The notes under the pieces are model-generated. The model had not been told where the DNA came from. It did not search any database and saw nothing but the letters and a program-made list of their open reading frames with translations. Made by a program: the position numbers and the translations under genes. A stretch of 64,000 nucleotides of DNA from Cyrtodaria siliqua (lineage: Eukaryota > Mollusca > Bivalvia > Adapedonta > Hiatellidae). Numbering within the stretch: position 1 is the first letter of the stretch; each line of letters starts with the position of its first letter. This document shows, one piece after another, positions 31,290-42,185 of this stretch. The stretch lies in NCBI GenBank assembly GCA_037043455.1, contig JAWPHD010007106.1, positions 62,001 through 126,000 on the forward strand. The letters run 5' to 3'.

Positions 31290-32660
31290 ATGGGTTGGCG
31301 AGTTGTCCGTCGTCCGTTCGTCGTCCGTCGTCTGTCCGTCGTCCGTCCGTAAACTGTTGTCTTGTTTACGCGTTAAGGACTTCATTATTAATCGGATCGT
31401 GAAGAAACTTTGCCAGTGTCTTTATATCAATGAAAGCTCAGACGAGTTCGAAACCCAGCAAGATGGGAATAGTAACACCAGAGTTATGGCCCTTGTTTTG
31501 CTGAAAATGCTATGTTCTGCCTTGTGAACACTCTAGCACCTTCATTTATTATTTGGTCTTTAGCAAATTTACATAGATTGTTAATATCAATACAAGCTCG
31601 GAAAGGTTCAAAAACCAGCCAGATTAAACCAGTTACGCTGGAGTTATAGTCTTTGTTTTTGCTAAAAAATGTCATATTCTGCATTTTGAACACTCCAGCA
31701 CCTTTATTTATTATTTGATCTTTACCAACTTTAATAGCAATACAATCTTGGACCAATTTGAAAACCAGCCAGATTGGACCTTTTACACCGGAGTTATGGC
31801 CCTTTTTTTTTTAAATACGCTATAATTTGGCCTTGTTAATACGATAGGGCTTTCATTTTTCATCGGATCTTTAACACACTTTACCAGATTGTTGATATTA
31901 ATAAAAGCTTGAAGGAGTTTGAAAACCTGTCAGATCGGATTAGTAACACCGGATTTACGGCCCTTGATTTAGTTAAAAATGCTGTATGTTTCCTCATTAA
32001 GACGATAGGGCCTTCATTTGGCCAGATTTTAATACAACTTTGCAGGGATGATCAGTACCAAATCCAGTTATGCATATCGTTATCATCTTCCGGTTGAATG
32101 ATGATTGGCGGAATTATGGCCTTTTTAAATGTTTTAATACACAAACTTTGTCTGGACTATTTTTCCTGAACCCCTGGCTGGATTTCAACGAAACTGTGTA
32201 GGAATGATCAGTACCAGGCCTAGTTGCGCATATCTTTGCTATGTTCCGGTTGAATGACTTTTGGCGGAGTTATGACCCTTTGAACGTTTTAAAACACAAA
32301 CTTTGTCTGGACTAGTTATCCTGAATCCCTTGCCGGATTTCATCGAAACTTTGCAGGGATGATCAGTACCAAGCCTACTTATGCAGAGTTATGGCACTTT
32401 AAATGTTTTAATACACGCATTTTTTCCGGACTAGTTCTCCTTAACTCCTGACTGGACTTCAGTGGAACTTTGCAGGAATAATCAGTACCAGGCTTAGTTG
32501 TGCATGTCATCGCCGCGTTCCAGTTGACTTTTTTGCGGAGTTATAGCCCTTCAAATGCTTTGATGCACAACATTTATCTAGACTAGTCTCTCCTGAACGC
32601 CTGGCTGGATTTCAACGAAACTTGGCAGTGATGATCAGTACCAAGCCTAGTGTAACAACA
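31290..32660 (+). repeat. Tandem array with a period of about 155 bp
   Basis: After a '(c)gtccgtcgtccg' tract (31310-31350), units of about 150-160 bp repeat. In the first half each has 'gagttatggccctt', a 'tgaacactctagcacctt'-type phrase and 'aaactttgccag'. In the second half each has 'ggatttcaacgaaactt', 'gatgatcagtaccaagccta' and 'cggagttatgaccctt'. Spacings between equivalent phrases are near 151-160, with one of about 120. A further unit sits at 33390-33535. This is a dispersed repeat style common in bivalve genomes, not a coding region. Confidence 0.75.
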
Positions 32661-33390
32661 CAACACACACATGTGTAAAAGTTCGTATAGTTTATTGAGT
32701 TGAATAGCAATGTGATCGTATAATTTTATTAAACAAGTAATCGTTGATGTAAGCAAGTTCAGTTCAAAATACATATTTAATCAGTTACTTCTGCAACAGA
32801 GTCAGATTCAGTGACTTCCTAACTCTAACAACAATCGTGTTGCCGTAAACACCAGCAAAGTTGGTAACACCGAACCGTTCATTATCGAACCAAGATCCTA
32901 CCCGACAGCCTAACCTTTATAGCACTATCTGCCTACCGTAACTGCTGTGTCTCTGCCGCTTTATGCAGGCCAATATATACTAAATCAACCTAAGAATATG
33001 TCAATAATATTCTCATTGTTTTCTGTATTTTGAGCTTGATTAGAGATATGGTTAAATAACTGCAAAATAACGAGTGTAAATCGTCTGCTTTGATTGCATG
33101 AACATATTTTAAAACTGTTAAGTCAATGTGTTTTCTTAGAAATAAGTTATAACACTTATACAACTGGGTATATAGGATTTAATTAAGTACTTCGAATTTG
33201 TGAAGCTTTCGATGTTCTCCTAATTCTAAAATATGCCAGTTAAAATTATTTTGACATCATGTTTTACTAGCATTATCACTACAAATGCGTTTGCAAAAGA
33301 ATTTTTCGAAATATTTAATTTTAACGCTAAATTACAGTTACTTGAATTTCAAACAATATTTGCACTAGTTACACATATCATCACCCTATT
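32660..33390. other. AT-rich spacer, no gene seen
   Basis: No element boundary visible. The open frame at 33233-33538 runs into a 155-bp unit and is not supported. Confidence 0.4.
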
Positions 33391-33639
33391 TGTGTTGAAT
33401 GATTATTGCCCCTTGTACACAAACTTTGTCCGGACTAGTTTTCCTGAACTCCTGACTGGAAATTTGGCAGGAATGATCAATACCAAGCCTAGTTGCGCAT
33501 ATCGATGTCGTGTTCCCAACCACAGACACAACCATTAGAGCGATACTGGCCCTCTTGCGCCTCTTGTTTCAATATATCTGCAAGCAGCGTCAAAGAGAAA
33601 GCTCGCACTATTTTATAATAACATCACCGTTCATGTAAG

Positions 33640-33718
33640 ACCTCGGACGGGAATTGAACCCACGACCTCACACATGTGAGGCTGACACTCTATAACTTAG
33701 CCACGACCGCGGTATTAA
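33640..33718 (-). other. tRNA-like sequence, minus strand
   Basis: On the minus strand 'gcggtcgtggctaagttata' resembles an A-box region, and 'cgtgggttcaattcccgtcc' is a strong B box. The loop contains 'cctcacatgtgtgagg', a hairpin, in place of a normal anticodon arm. Likely SINE head or relic. Confidence 0.4.
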
Positions 33719-33719
33719 A

Positions 33720-34084
33720 TGTATCAATGTATTAAAAAAACGATTATGAGTTAAAACGGAATTAAAAAATAGGTTATAAACATGTTCGTGTTTGAACACA
33801 AAGATAAACGCTTACAAGTGTTCGAAGGTGTGCCCTGTTGCTCTTACATTGCCTTCAGGATAACTAGCTAACTCGACATGTACAGCCTGTTGTTGTAATC
33901 TTATGTAAAGTTATATTTCACAAAATATATAGTTAGATTTAGTCGTGAATATAATTTAAAAACTGAAATCAAGTTAAATTTGGTATCGATGAACATTTTT
34001 CTTGTTTGTTTTTTTGTAAATTTAATGGTAAAGAATATTGCTGAATACGTCTATTATTCCTGTAACAATATGTTTACGTATTAC
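33720..34084. other. AT-rich spacer, no gene seen
   Basis: Nothing recognised; ends at the 39-bp array. Confidence 0.4.
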
Positions 34085-35297
34085 CATTGTATTACCAATC
34101 TGTGATCTACACTAGTTTATTTCCAGTGTATTACGCAACTGTGATCTACAATCGTTTATTGCCATTGTATTACGAAACTGTGATCTACAATAGTGTATTA
34201 TCATTGTATTACGAAACTGTGATCTACAATAGTGTATTACCATTGTATTACGAACCTGTGATTTACAAACGTTTATTATTATTGTATTACGAAACTATGA
34301 TCTACAATAGTTATGACCATTGTATTACGAAACCGTGATCTGCACTAGTGTATGACCATTGTATTACGAAACTGCGATTTACAATATTGTATTACCATTG
34401 TATTACGAAACTGTGATCTACAATAGTGTATTACCATTGTATTACGAAACTGTGATCTACAATAGTGTATTACTAATGTATTACGAAACTGTGATCTACA
34501 ATAGTTTATTACCAGTGTATTACGAAACTCGGATCTACAATAGTTTATTACCATTGTTTTACGAAACTGTGATCTACAATAGTTTCTTACCATTGTATTA
34601 CGAAACTGTGATTTACAATAGTTTATTACCATCGTATTACGAAACTCTGATCTACAATAGTTTATTACCATTGTATTACGAAACTCTGATCTACAATAGT
34701 TTATGACCATTGTATTACGAAACTCTGATCTACAATAGTTTATGACCATTGTATTACGAAACTGTGATCTACAATAGTTTATGACTATTGTATTACGAAA
34801 CTGTGATCTACAATAATGTATCACCATTGTATTACGAAACTGTGATCTACAATAGTTTATTACCATTGTTTTGCGCTTGTATTACGAAACTGTGATTTAC
34901 AATGGTGTATTACCATTGTATTACGAAACTGTGATCTACACTAGTGTATTACCATTGTATTACGAAACTGTGATTTACAATAGTGTATTACCATTGTATT
35001 ACGAAACTGTGATCTACAATAGATTATTACCACTGTATAACGAAACTGTGATCTACAATAGTTTATTACCACTGTATAACGAAACTGTGAATTACAATAG
35101 TTTATTACCATTGTATTACGAAACTCTGATCTACAATAGTTTATTACCATTGTATTACGAAAGTGTGATCTACAATAGGTTATTACCATTGTATTACGAA
35201 ACTGTGATCTACAATAGTGTATTACCATTGTATTACGAAACTCTGATCTACAATAGCGTATTACCATTGTATTACGAAATTGTGATTTTCAATAGTT
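34085..35297 (+). repeat. Minisatellite, 39-bp unit, about 31 copies
   Basis: The unit is 'attgtattacgaaactgtga' followed by 'tctacaatagtttattacc'. The period is 13 codons and the unit lacks stops in one frame on each strand, so long frames with a 13-residue repeat (plus strand 'YYETVIYNSLLPL', minus strand 'QFRNTMVINYCRS') appear at 34087-35374 and 34345-35267. No signal peptide, no start context and equal openness on both strands argue against coding. Confidence 0.96.
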
Positions 35298-35554
35298 TTT
35301 GGCCTCCTTTCAGAACACATGACATATGTTCAATACCGGTCCGTAAAAATTTCCCCAGCGATAATAATGCATAAAGGTAAATGCCGAACTGTGTGTCATA
35401 TATACTAGGCATGTTATACATGTATAAAGGGATAGTATAAACGCAGTTTTTACATTTCAACGCCATATATTATACACAATAACATTAGCAGTTGTGAGAC
35501 AAACCATCAGACACCCAATATCACAGTTGGTTCTGCGTTCTACTTTCTCCGTTC

Positions 35555-36245
35555 TTCATTCAAACTTAGTTCTCCGTTCTACATTCGAACCTAGTTCTCC
35601 GTTCTACATTCGAACCTAGTTCTCCGTTCTACATTCGAACCTAGTTCTCCGTTCTACATTCGAAACCAGTTCTTCGTTCTACATTCGACTTGAGTTCTCC
35701 GTTCGACGTTCAACTTGAGTTCTCCGTTCTACATTCGACTTGAGTTCTCCGTTTGACATTCAACTTGAATTCTCCGTTCTACATTCGACTCCAGTTCTCC
35801 GTTTGACATTCAACTTGAATTCTCCGTTCTACATTCGAATCCAGTTCTCCGTTCTACATTCCACTTGAGTTCTCCGTTCGACATTCGAACCCAGTTCTCC
35901 GTTCTACATTCAATTTGAGCTTTCCGTTCGACATTCAACTTGAGTTCTCCGTTCTACATTCGGCTCCAGTTCTCCGTTCGACATTTAACTTGAGTTCTCC
36001 GTTCGACATTCAACTTGAGTTCTCCGTTCGACATTCGACCCCAGTTCTCCGTTCTACATTCGAATCCAGTTCTCCGTTCTACATTCCACTTGAGTTCTCC
36101 GTTCGACATTCAACTTGAGTTCTGCGTTCTACATTCGAACCCAGTTCTCCATTCTACATTCAAACCTAGTTCTTCATTCTACATTCGACTTGAGTTCTCC
36201 GTTCGACATTCAACTTGAGTTCTCCGTTCTACATCCGACTCTATT
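35555..36245 (+). repeat. 25-bp satellite array, second locus
   Basis: The unit 'agttctccgttctacattcg' plus 'aaccc' or 'acttg' is repeated about 27 times. It aligns with the inverse-orientation units at 4860-5075 ('agttcggtgttcaacattcg' plus 'gaccc'). Higher-order alternation of 'ttctac'/'ttcgac' variants is visible. Confidence 0.93.
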
Positions 36246-36442
36246 TCTCCGTGCTACGAAAAATTCAAAAAAAATCTGAAAATAGACATATTTTAACAAA
36301 TAGTGTGTGAGATATGTAAGTTATATAAAAGTATATAAATTCGTCTTGTGGGCACTCTAGCCCCTGCATTTTTTATCCAAATGTACCCAAAACTTACACA
36401 GTAGTTGAATCTCTACAAAACAAAAAACCTTGTTTAAATCCG

Positions 36443-36482
36443 GTGTGTGTGTGTGTGTGTGTGGGGGGGGGGGGGGGAGTGT
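36443..36482 (+). repeat. (GT)n followed by a 15-base G run
   Basis: (GT)10 at 36443-36462, then 15 consecutive G (36463-36477). The G run may be polymorphic or inexact in assembly. Confidence 0.9.
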
Positions 36483-36599
36483 GGGTTGAGTGGGGTGTAA
36501 AATTGGTTCAGTAAATACATTTCCTGATTTTATTTTAGCTCTATGAGTGGTGTGGGAATTGGCGTTGGCGTCCGTTAGCGGCAGTTTCCGCTCAGCCAA

Positions 36600-36925
36600 T
36601 TCTAATCAAATTTCCCACGGATTCTCCTGAGTGTGCTAACTACTCAACTATCTATCAAGCTTATCGTTATTGTTTTCATGAAAATGGCTCTGCCCCGGGG
36701 ATCTAAAGTATGTATATGGAAATTGTGCACGATTGAGAAAAACTTGAAAAATCTTCTTCTCCAAAATCACAAGGCATATAGTCTAATATATTGCATGTTA
36801 AATCAGCTTAATATGGTCCTCTACCAAGATTGTTCAAATGGTGACCCTGGGGTCAAATCTGGCCCGGCCCCGGGGTCACAGTTTTACATAGAGTTATATA
36901 AGAGAATATTATACCTCATTTGAAT
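36600..36925 (+). repeat. Dispersed repeat ('tcctctaccaagattgttca')
   Basis: Shares 'ggtcctctaccaag', 'gtgaccctggggtcaaat', 'ccccggggtcacagttttac' and 'atagagttatataa' with copies near 13561, 24717 and 37330. Not a coding region although a 96-codon frame crosses it. Confidence 0.6.
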
Positions 36926-37090
36926 ATTCCACTCTGTGTTTAATGTGACGTCATCCGGTCCATAAACTTGCATATTGACCGGGCGCCCGGTCCGATAGCT
37001 ATATTAACGGACGTGTGAAAAAAAGGACGTCAAAATAAATCATAAAACGTACTGATTTAATTTGTTGGTCAGATTCGGTATAATATAACA

Positions 37091-37250
37091 AATAATGTAT
37101 GATGCTTCGGTCCATATGAAGTTTATGGACTGGGCAGTCAGACCTAGAACGTTATATGGACCTCAACTTCGCTTCGGTCCATATAACATTCTAGGTCTGA
37201 CTGCCCAGTCCATAAACTTGCATATGGACCGAAGCACCATATATTATCTG
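37091..37250. repeat. Long hairpin, arms of about 70 bp
   Basis: The left arm (37091-37162) and right arm (about 37172-37250) are inverse to each other with only a few differences, including 'agtttatggactgggcagtc' and 'agacctagaa.gttatatgg'. The loop is about 10 bp. A partial extra copy of the right-arm end ('gtccataaacttgcatat') lies at 36959-36976, next to 'gaccgggcgcccggtc', itself a palindrome. Confidence 0.93.
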
Positions 37251-37324
37251 TTAAATATTTAAAACAATTTTCTTTTTTGAAACTACAGAGCCGGAGGTTA
37301 TAATATTTTGAATTTTCCATATCA

Positions 37325-37440
37325 GTTCGGGGTCCTCTGCCAAGTGTGTTCAATTCGAGACCAAGGGGTCAAATTTGGCCCCACTACAGGGGTCACATGG
37401 GATAAAGCTTAGACTATTTCTTTCCTGAAACCACAGTTTC
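37325..37440 (+). repeat. Dispersed 'tcctctgccaagtgtgttca' repeat fragment
   Basis: Continues 'gaccaaggggtcaaatttgg' and 'caggggtcacatgggata', as in the other copies of this family. Confidence 0.55.
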
Positions 37441-37755
37441 ACACTAATTGAGCATGCACAGCAGATACAAGCATCCAACCGGCATCGGCCCCGGAGTTCT
37501 TCACATCCTCGTTTCAGCTCAATATGTATAACGTAAACAAGTAGATAAATTCTTATCAATTCATCACATTATTATTTAGTAACGATAATGACGGATGGCA
37601 GATAACGTCGTATCAGCGAATGTTATCACAGCATACATTAGGTCCTTGACCTTTAACTGTAAAAGATCCGTGAAGCTTATTACGTTTCAGTTTAGTACAA
37701 CATTAATATTATTATTCCGGAGTAAGAATAAGGCCACTGCTTATTCAGGCAGATG
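37440..37755. other. Spacer, nothing recognised
   Basis: The frame at 37595-37954 begins here but runs into a SINE-3 fragment; no homology seen. Confidence 0.35.
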
Positions 37756-37759
37756 GGTA

Positions 37760-37920
37760 TTCAAGTTCATTTTGTCATGTTTTGTCATATTCATTAAAGG
37801 TCTTCATCATCACCCCTGTTTTAGGTGCTGCTTGAGTGATGGCAGAAAACAATGGTCGCCGCTCCAGCAAAACATGGAGTTTTTACAACATACTAGAATC
37901 AACGAGAAGGCTCAGGGCCC
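37760..37920 (+). mobile_element. SINE-3-like repeat, partial copy
   Basis: 'cattaaaggtcttcatcat', 'cacccctgttttaggtgct', 'gatggcagaaaacaatgg' and 'cgagaaggctcagggccc' follow the SINE-3 order with deletions. Confidence 0.65.
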
Positions 37921-37941
37921 ATTCTGCATTTCTTTCTTTTT

Positions 37942-37985
37942 TTTAATTATATAGCGGAAATTCCCTAGTTGCGTTTCTTTTTCAC
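37942..37985. mobile_element. Lone terminus of the 15.25-kb TIR element family
   Basis: 'agcggaaattccctagttgc' followed by 'gtttctttttcactttagta' aligns with the right terminus at 15692-15737. No partner terminus was found nearby. Confidence 0.6.
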
Positions 37986-38134
37986 TTTAGTATATTTAGT
38001 TTTATATATTCTATCAATTGTTGTTTTTAAAGCTTTTATTTTGTTTGGTTGCGTCCTGTGAACGTTACACCGTGATCGACTTTTTCATCTCTGCATCTAC
38101 TTCTATAAACTGATTATCTAGTCATAATGCACCC

Positions 38135-38525
38135 CCTATGGTTCCCGGAAAAATAATTGGGCCACTGCAGATCTCATTAGGTAGGCAGAGGGATAGACCC
38201 TCCTCCCCTACAACCCCCCCAACCCCCCCAAAAAAAAAGATCATGTTTATTTCATTTTTTGTTCATGCTCATTAAAGGTCTTCATCATCACCCCTGCATT
38301 GTTTCAGGTGCTATCTCGCTCACATCACTAGAGCAGCGGCAGAAAAACAATAAACGTGGCTCCAGCGTAAATGGAGCGGCTACAATAGAATTTGCAGCAA
38401 CTCTGCCTATTCCCCATATTTTATCTCGATGTAAATGGAGGATGAGCCTGACATGTTCATTCCTGTTAGGCGCCATATAACCTTTCATGTGTTGGTGTGC
38501 CTTAAAACCCAATTCAAAAACTCTC
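38135..38525 (+). mobile_element. SINE-3-like repeat, copy 2
   Basis: Full block order as in 4145-4550, with a C/A-rich patch near 38205-38240 and tail 'tgttggtgtgccttaaaacc'. Lacks the short 'gttcagggtgagaaggttct' segment. Confidence 0.8.
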
Positions 38526-38905
38526 ATAAAGCGTTCAACAGTACTTGTGATCTTTCTGAAATCTGTGAAGATTTGATCTTCGATTATTCTGCTATCACTT
38601 ACATCTTCTCACATATACAAATCTAATCACACGAATACATATCTAATCGGCCAAGAGCCGGTGATCAATCGTTCGATTATATATTCAATGAAAGTTTGTC
38701 AGTAGCAGTCAGAAGCAGATAAGAAATCATCCTGTTTACCTTCTCATGACGAGTTTCCGGATTGGTTCAAACTCATAGGGAAGAACCGGATTGTTGTTTT
38801 TCATATACATTTTCAAGGGTACAGTTATCTTTCACATTCTCTCAGAGTCGAATCAGGCAGATACACACAAAATAGGGTTAAAAAAGAAGCTTGAACAAAT
38901 AATTT
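38526..38905. other. Spacer, no gene seen
   Basis: Nothing recognised beyond short repeats of 'catatctaatc'. Confidence 0.4.
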
Positions 38906-38909
38906 ACGA

Positions 38910-39030
38910 CGCAGTGTATGACTTCATATAACGCGTCGAAAGTCAGTACGTGCCATGTGACCTAACGCGTTATGTGACAAAAAAGTAACGACATGGTCGA
39001 CGCGTTATGTGACCCAGGTCATACACTGCG
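38910..39030. mobile_element. 121-bp hairpin MITE-like element
   Basis: Begins 'cgcagtgtatgac' and ends 'gtcatacactgcg' (perfect 13-bp inverse), with second inverted blocks 'ataacgcgtcga' and 'tcgacgcgttat'. A central 'aacgcgttatgtgac' is a further partial repeat. Confidence 0.8.
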
Positions 39031-39238
39031 CAAAAGGAAATTGAAAACGCGAGATCGCGATGGCCCTAACAGGATTCCGTACAAAAGTAATACATTGCAC
39101 CATGCCAGTGAGTTAGTGTCGATTCTAACGGAGGTATACATTTTTACAAATCTGTATATACTCGTATATGTTGCCTATAACAATAATGCAAATCACGGGA
39201 GCGACCATAGAGAGAGTACATAGAGTTAATCATTAGCA
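39031..39238. other. Short spacer
   Basis: The frame at 38993-39223 overlaps the hairpin element; no homology recognised. Confidence 0.35.
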
Positions 39239-39239
39239 A

Positions 39240-39485
39240 TTGTTCGATATCAGTTTCTGGCCGGGATAGTGAAGACGCCGCTGCGTCTATAACCCGCTCG
39301 TCTCTCAACGCTGCGGGTTCGAATCACACTGGAAGCTCGACTTGTCAAGTGTGACTTCTTACAGATGGCGGGAGGTATTCAGTAATGAGGTGGTCTGTCT
39401 CTACCTTTCCCAAAATAAATAAATAAATAACCGACCGTCGTATATGGCCTAAGCTGTGATAAAAATGACGTATCAAACCATTCAA
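39240..39485 (+). mobile_element. SINE-1, plus-strand copy
   Basis: Best-preserved head: an A-box region in 'ggccgggatagtgaag' (weak), B box 'gcgggttcgaatcacac', 'tggaagctcgac', 'cttacagatggcgggaggta', 'ggtggtctgtctctac', an (AAATA)n patch, 'gtatatggcctaagctgtg', 'aaaatgacgta', tail 'aaaccattcaaatg'. Confidence 0.85.
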
Positions 39486-39489
39486 ATGA

Positions 39490-40225
39490 AATTGATATCA
39501 GTTTGATATATACTCCTCAAAATAATTTAAGGACCGCCAGAATATTTTTCCATATGCTTACTAGTTTAAATTAGTGTACCATTTTCAAACGTTTACACAT
39601 AATGTTTAAAGCAATGTTGCATTAAACTGGACAGTGTCTGGTCTCCTGCATTAGATACAAGAACAACATGTTAATATACACTGTTCTGTCAATTAAAAAG
39701 AGTCCGAGATATTTGATAATTTTTAAAAATCATTAATTTGCCCCAAAACAACAATACTAAACGTTTTAGACTTCTGTCAATTTATTCATAACTTTTAATC
39801 ACTACCAATATAACTATGGACGCGAATTTTAATTCCCCCCGGGAATTGACTAACCTTTGACAGCTTAAAGGCACACTTCGAACAGTTTCGAAAAACGCTG
39901 ATTTTTTATCCCATCCAAGAGGAAATAAATGTTCAAGACCTTGTTTCATATTTGGGCTGCACGCTTATCGGTAGAGTAATTTTAAAGAAATGGTGACCGA
40001 TGCGTGTTAAGGAATCAGTAGGTATGAAAACAATTCAATAATACAATATTTGGGTGAAAAAAAACATTTTATTAAAATGTCAAAATCTCAATTTTCATTT
40101 ATTTATTTGTTGGTGTAAAATGTTCCTACACGAAACATTTCCATTTTAAGTATGCACTGTGTATATAAACGTGTGCGGTGATGAACTTTAATCCTATTAA
40201 AATAAAGAAGGGATGTTCATGAGTA
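39490..40225. other. AT-rich spacer, no gene seen
   Basis: 'gcttaaaggcacacttcgaa' (39866) recalls the T2-like terminus only weakly and is not followed by the family body. Confidence 0.4.
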
Positions 40226-42185
40226 TAGAGCTGTTCCTGGTTCCCGGTTCCCGTTCTCAGTTCCTGGTTCCTTATTCGAATTGAATCGGGAACCAGGAAC
40301 TGGAAACTAGGAACTGGTTCCTGGTTCCCGGTTCCTCGTTCCCGATTCGAACTCAATGAGAAATTGAATACCATCACCTTGATTTTCATATTGCACATAT
40401 CCCAGTTTCATAGAAATCGACATGCGATGTTATAAAATCGCCAAAATAAAAAAGTAGGATTGTTTTCAGAGTTATGACCCCTAAATATCTACTAATATGA
40501 AACTTTACGATTTCCACATAATTCCAGCAGGCTTGAACACACACAGAAGCCAGGTCCCTTTTCGAGCTGAATCGGGAACCGGGAACTGGTTGTGAAATGG
40601 TTGCCGGTTCCCGATTCGAACCCAATAACTAACTGAACGATTCTACTAAATATATCTACTGATATGAAACTGTACGATTCTGCATAATTCCAGAACCGCA
40701 TGCCATGTTATAAAATCGCCAAAATGAAAAAATGTAGGATTTTTGATTCCAGAGTTATGACCCCTAAATATCTGCTAATGTGAAACTTTACGAGTTCCAC
40801 ATAATTTCAGCATGCTTAAACACACACAGAAGCCAGTTCCCTATTCCAGTCGAATCGGGAACCGGGAACTGGGTCCTAGTTCCCGGTTCCCAATTCAATT
40901 CCAATAAGCAACTGAACGATTCCACTTTGATTTTGCCATGCAAATATCACAGTTTCATGGAAAACCGCATGCTATGTTATACAATTGCCAAAATGGAAAA
41001 ATGTAGGATTTTTATTTTCAGAGTTATGAACCCTAAATATCTACTAATATGTAAACTTTACGATTTCCACATAATTTCAGCATGCTTGAACACACACAGA
41101 AGCCAGTTCCATATCCCGTTTCCCGATTCAATCGAATCGAATCGGGAACTGAACGATTCCACTTTGATTTTGCAATGCAAATATCACAGTTTCATGAAAA
41201 ATGACATGCAATGTTATAAAATCGCCAAAATGAAAAAAGTAGGATTTTTCTCCTTAGTTTTGACTCTTAAATATATCTACTAATATGAAACTTTATGATT
41301 CTATATAATTCCAGCAAGCTTGAACACACAAAGAAGCCAGTTCCCTATTCGAGCTGGTTCTCAGTTTCCGATTCGAATACAACAATGAACTGAACGATTG
41401 CAATGAAAATATCGCAGTTTCATGGAAAATCGCATGCAATGTTATAAAATCGGCAAAATGAAAAAAGTAGTGTTTTTTTCATAGTTATAACTCCTAAATA
41501 AATATTAATATGAAACTTTACGTTTTTCACATAATGTCAGCCGGCTTGAACACACACAGAAGCCAGTTCCCTGTTCGAGCCGAAGCGGGAAGCGGGAACT
41601 GGTTCCTGGTTCCCGGTTCCCGATTCGATCCTAGTAACAAACTGAACGATTCAAATTAGCAAATATGACCGTTTTATGGAAAATGGCACGCAATGTTATA
41701 AAATCGCCAAAATGAAAAGGTAGTTTGTTTTTTCATAGTTGTAACTCCTAAATATCTATTAATATGAAACTTTACGATTTCCGCATAATTTCAGCAGGCT
41801 TGAATTGAATGTTGTTTAACGGCTCATCAACACAGTATAGGTTATTTAGAGCCGCCCCAGAGAGAGGGGAAGGATACATAGGAATCTGGGAACCTGCCCT
41901 ACTCTTATTATCGAATAGATTCCTATGGTTCTTTTACGTGCTCGGAGGATAGACCGATACACGGGACCGCCCGGTTTACGTCCCCATCCGACGGACGAGG
42001 CTAAGGGAAAGTGTCTTGCCCAAGAACACACCGACGGAACTCAGTGGCACCAAGGAGGATTGAACCCGGGGCCTCCGGTTACAAATCCGCCGCGCTACCG
42101 ACTGCGCCACGCCAGCCCTCTCAGCAGGCTTGAACACACACAGACGCCAGGTCCCTATTCTAGCCGAATCGGGAACCAGGAACAA
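40225..42185 (+). repeat. Tandem array, units of about 230-285 bp, interrupted by a SINE-2
   Basis: Each unit contains 'aatatgaaactttacgattt', 'cagcaggcttgaacacacac', 'agaagccagttccctattcg', 'aatcgggaaccgggaactgg', 'ttcctggttcccggttccc', 'cagtttcatggaaaatcgca' and 'ttataaaatcgccaaaatga'. The phrase 'gaacacaca(c/a)agaagccag' lies near 40535, 40820, 41094, 41325, 41551 and 42132; the last spacing returns to about 265 when the SINE is removed. The first part (40230-40360) is enriched in 'gggaaccaggaac' and its inverse. No gene. Confidence 0.92.
41805..42117 (-). mobile_element. SINE-2 insertion with 14-bp target duplication
   Basis: Full-length minus-strand SINE-2: the tail starts 'ttgaatgttgtttaacggct', the head ends 'gcgccacgccagcc'. 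'tcagcaggcttgaa' occurs directly before (41791-41804) and after (42121-42134), and is also part of the array unit. This is the clearest retroposition footprint in the window. Confidence 0.95.

Noticed and set aside
34345..35374. Frames of 108-173 codons on both strands as repeat proteins
   Set aside because: The 39-bp period keeps frames open on both strands; no start context, signal or homology.
35555..36245. CRISPR array
   Set aside because: 25-bp units directly abut with no unique spacers, no cas genes, and the DNA is clearly eukaryotic in character.
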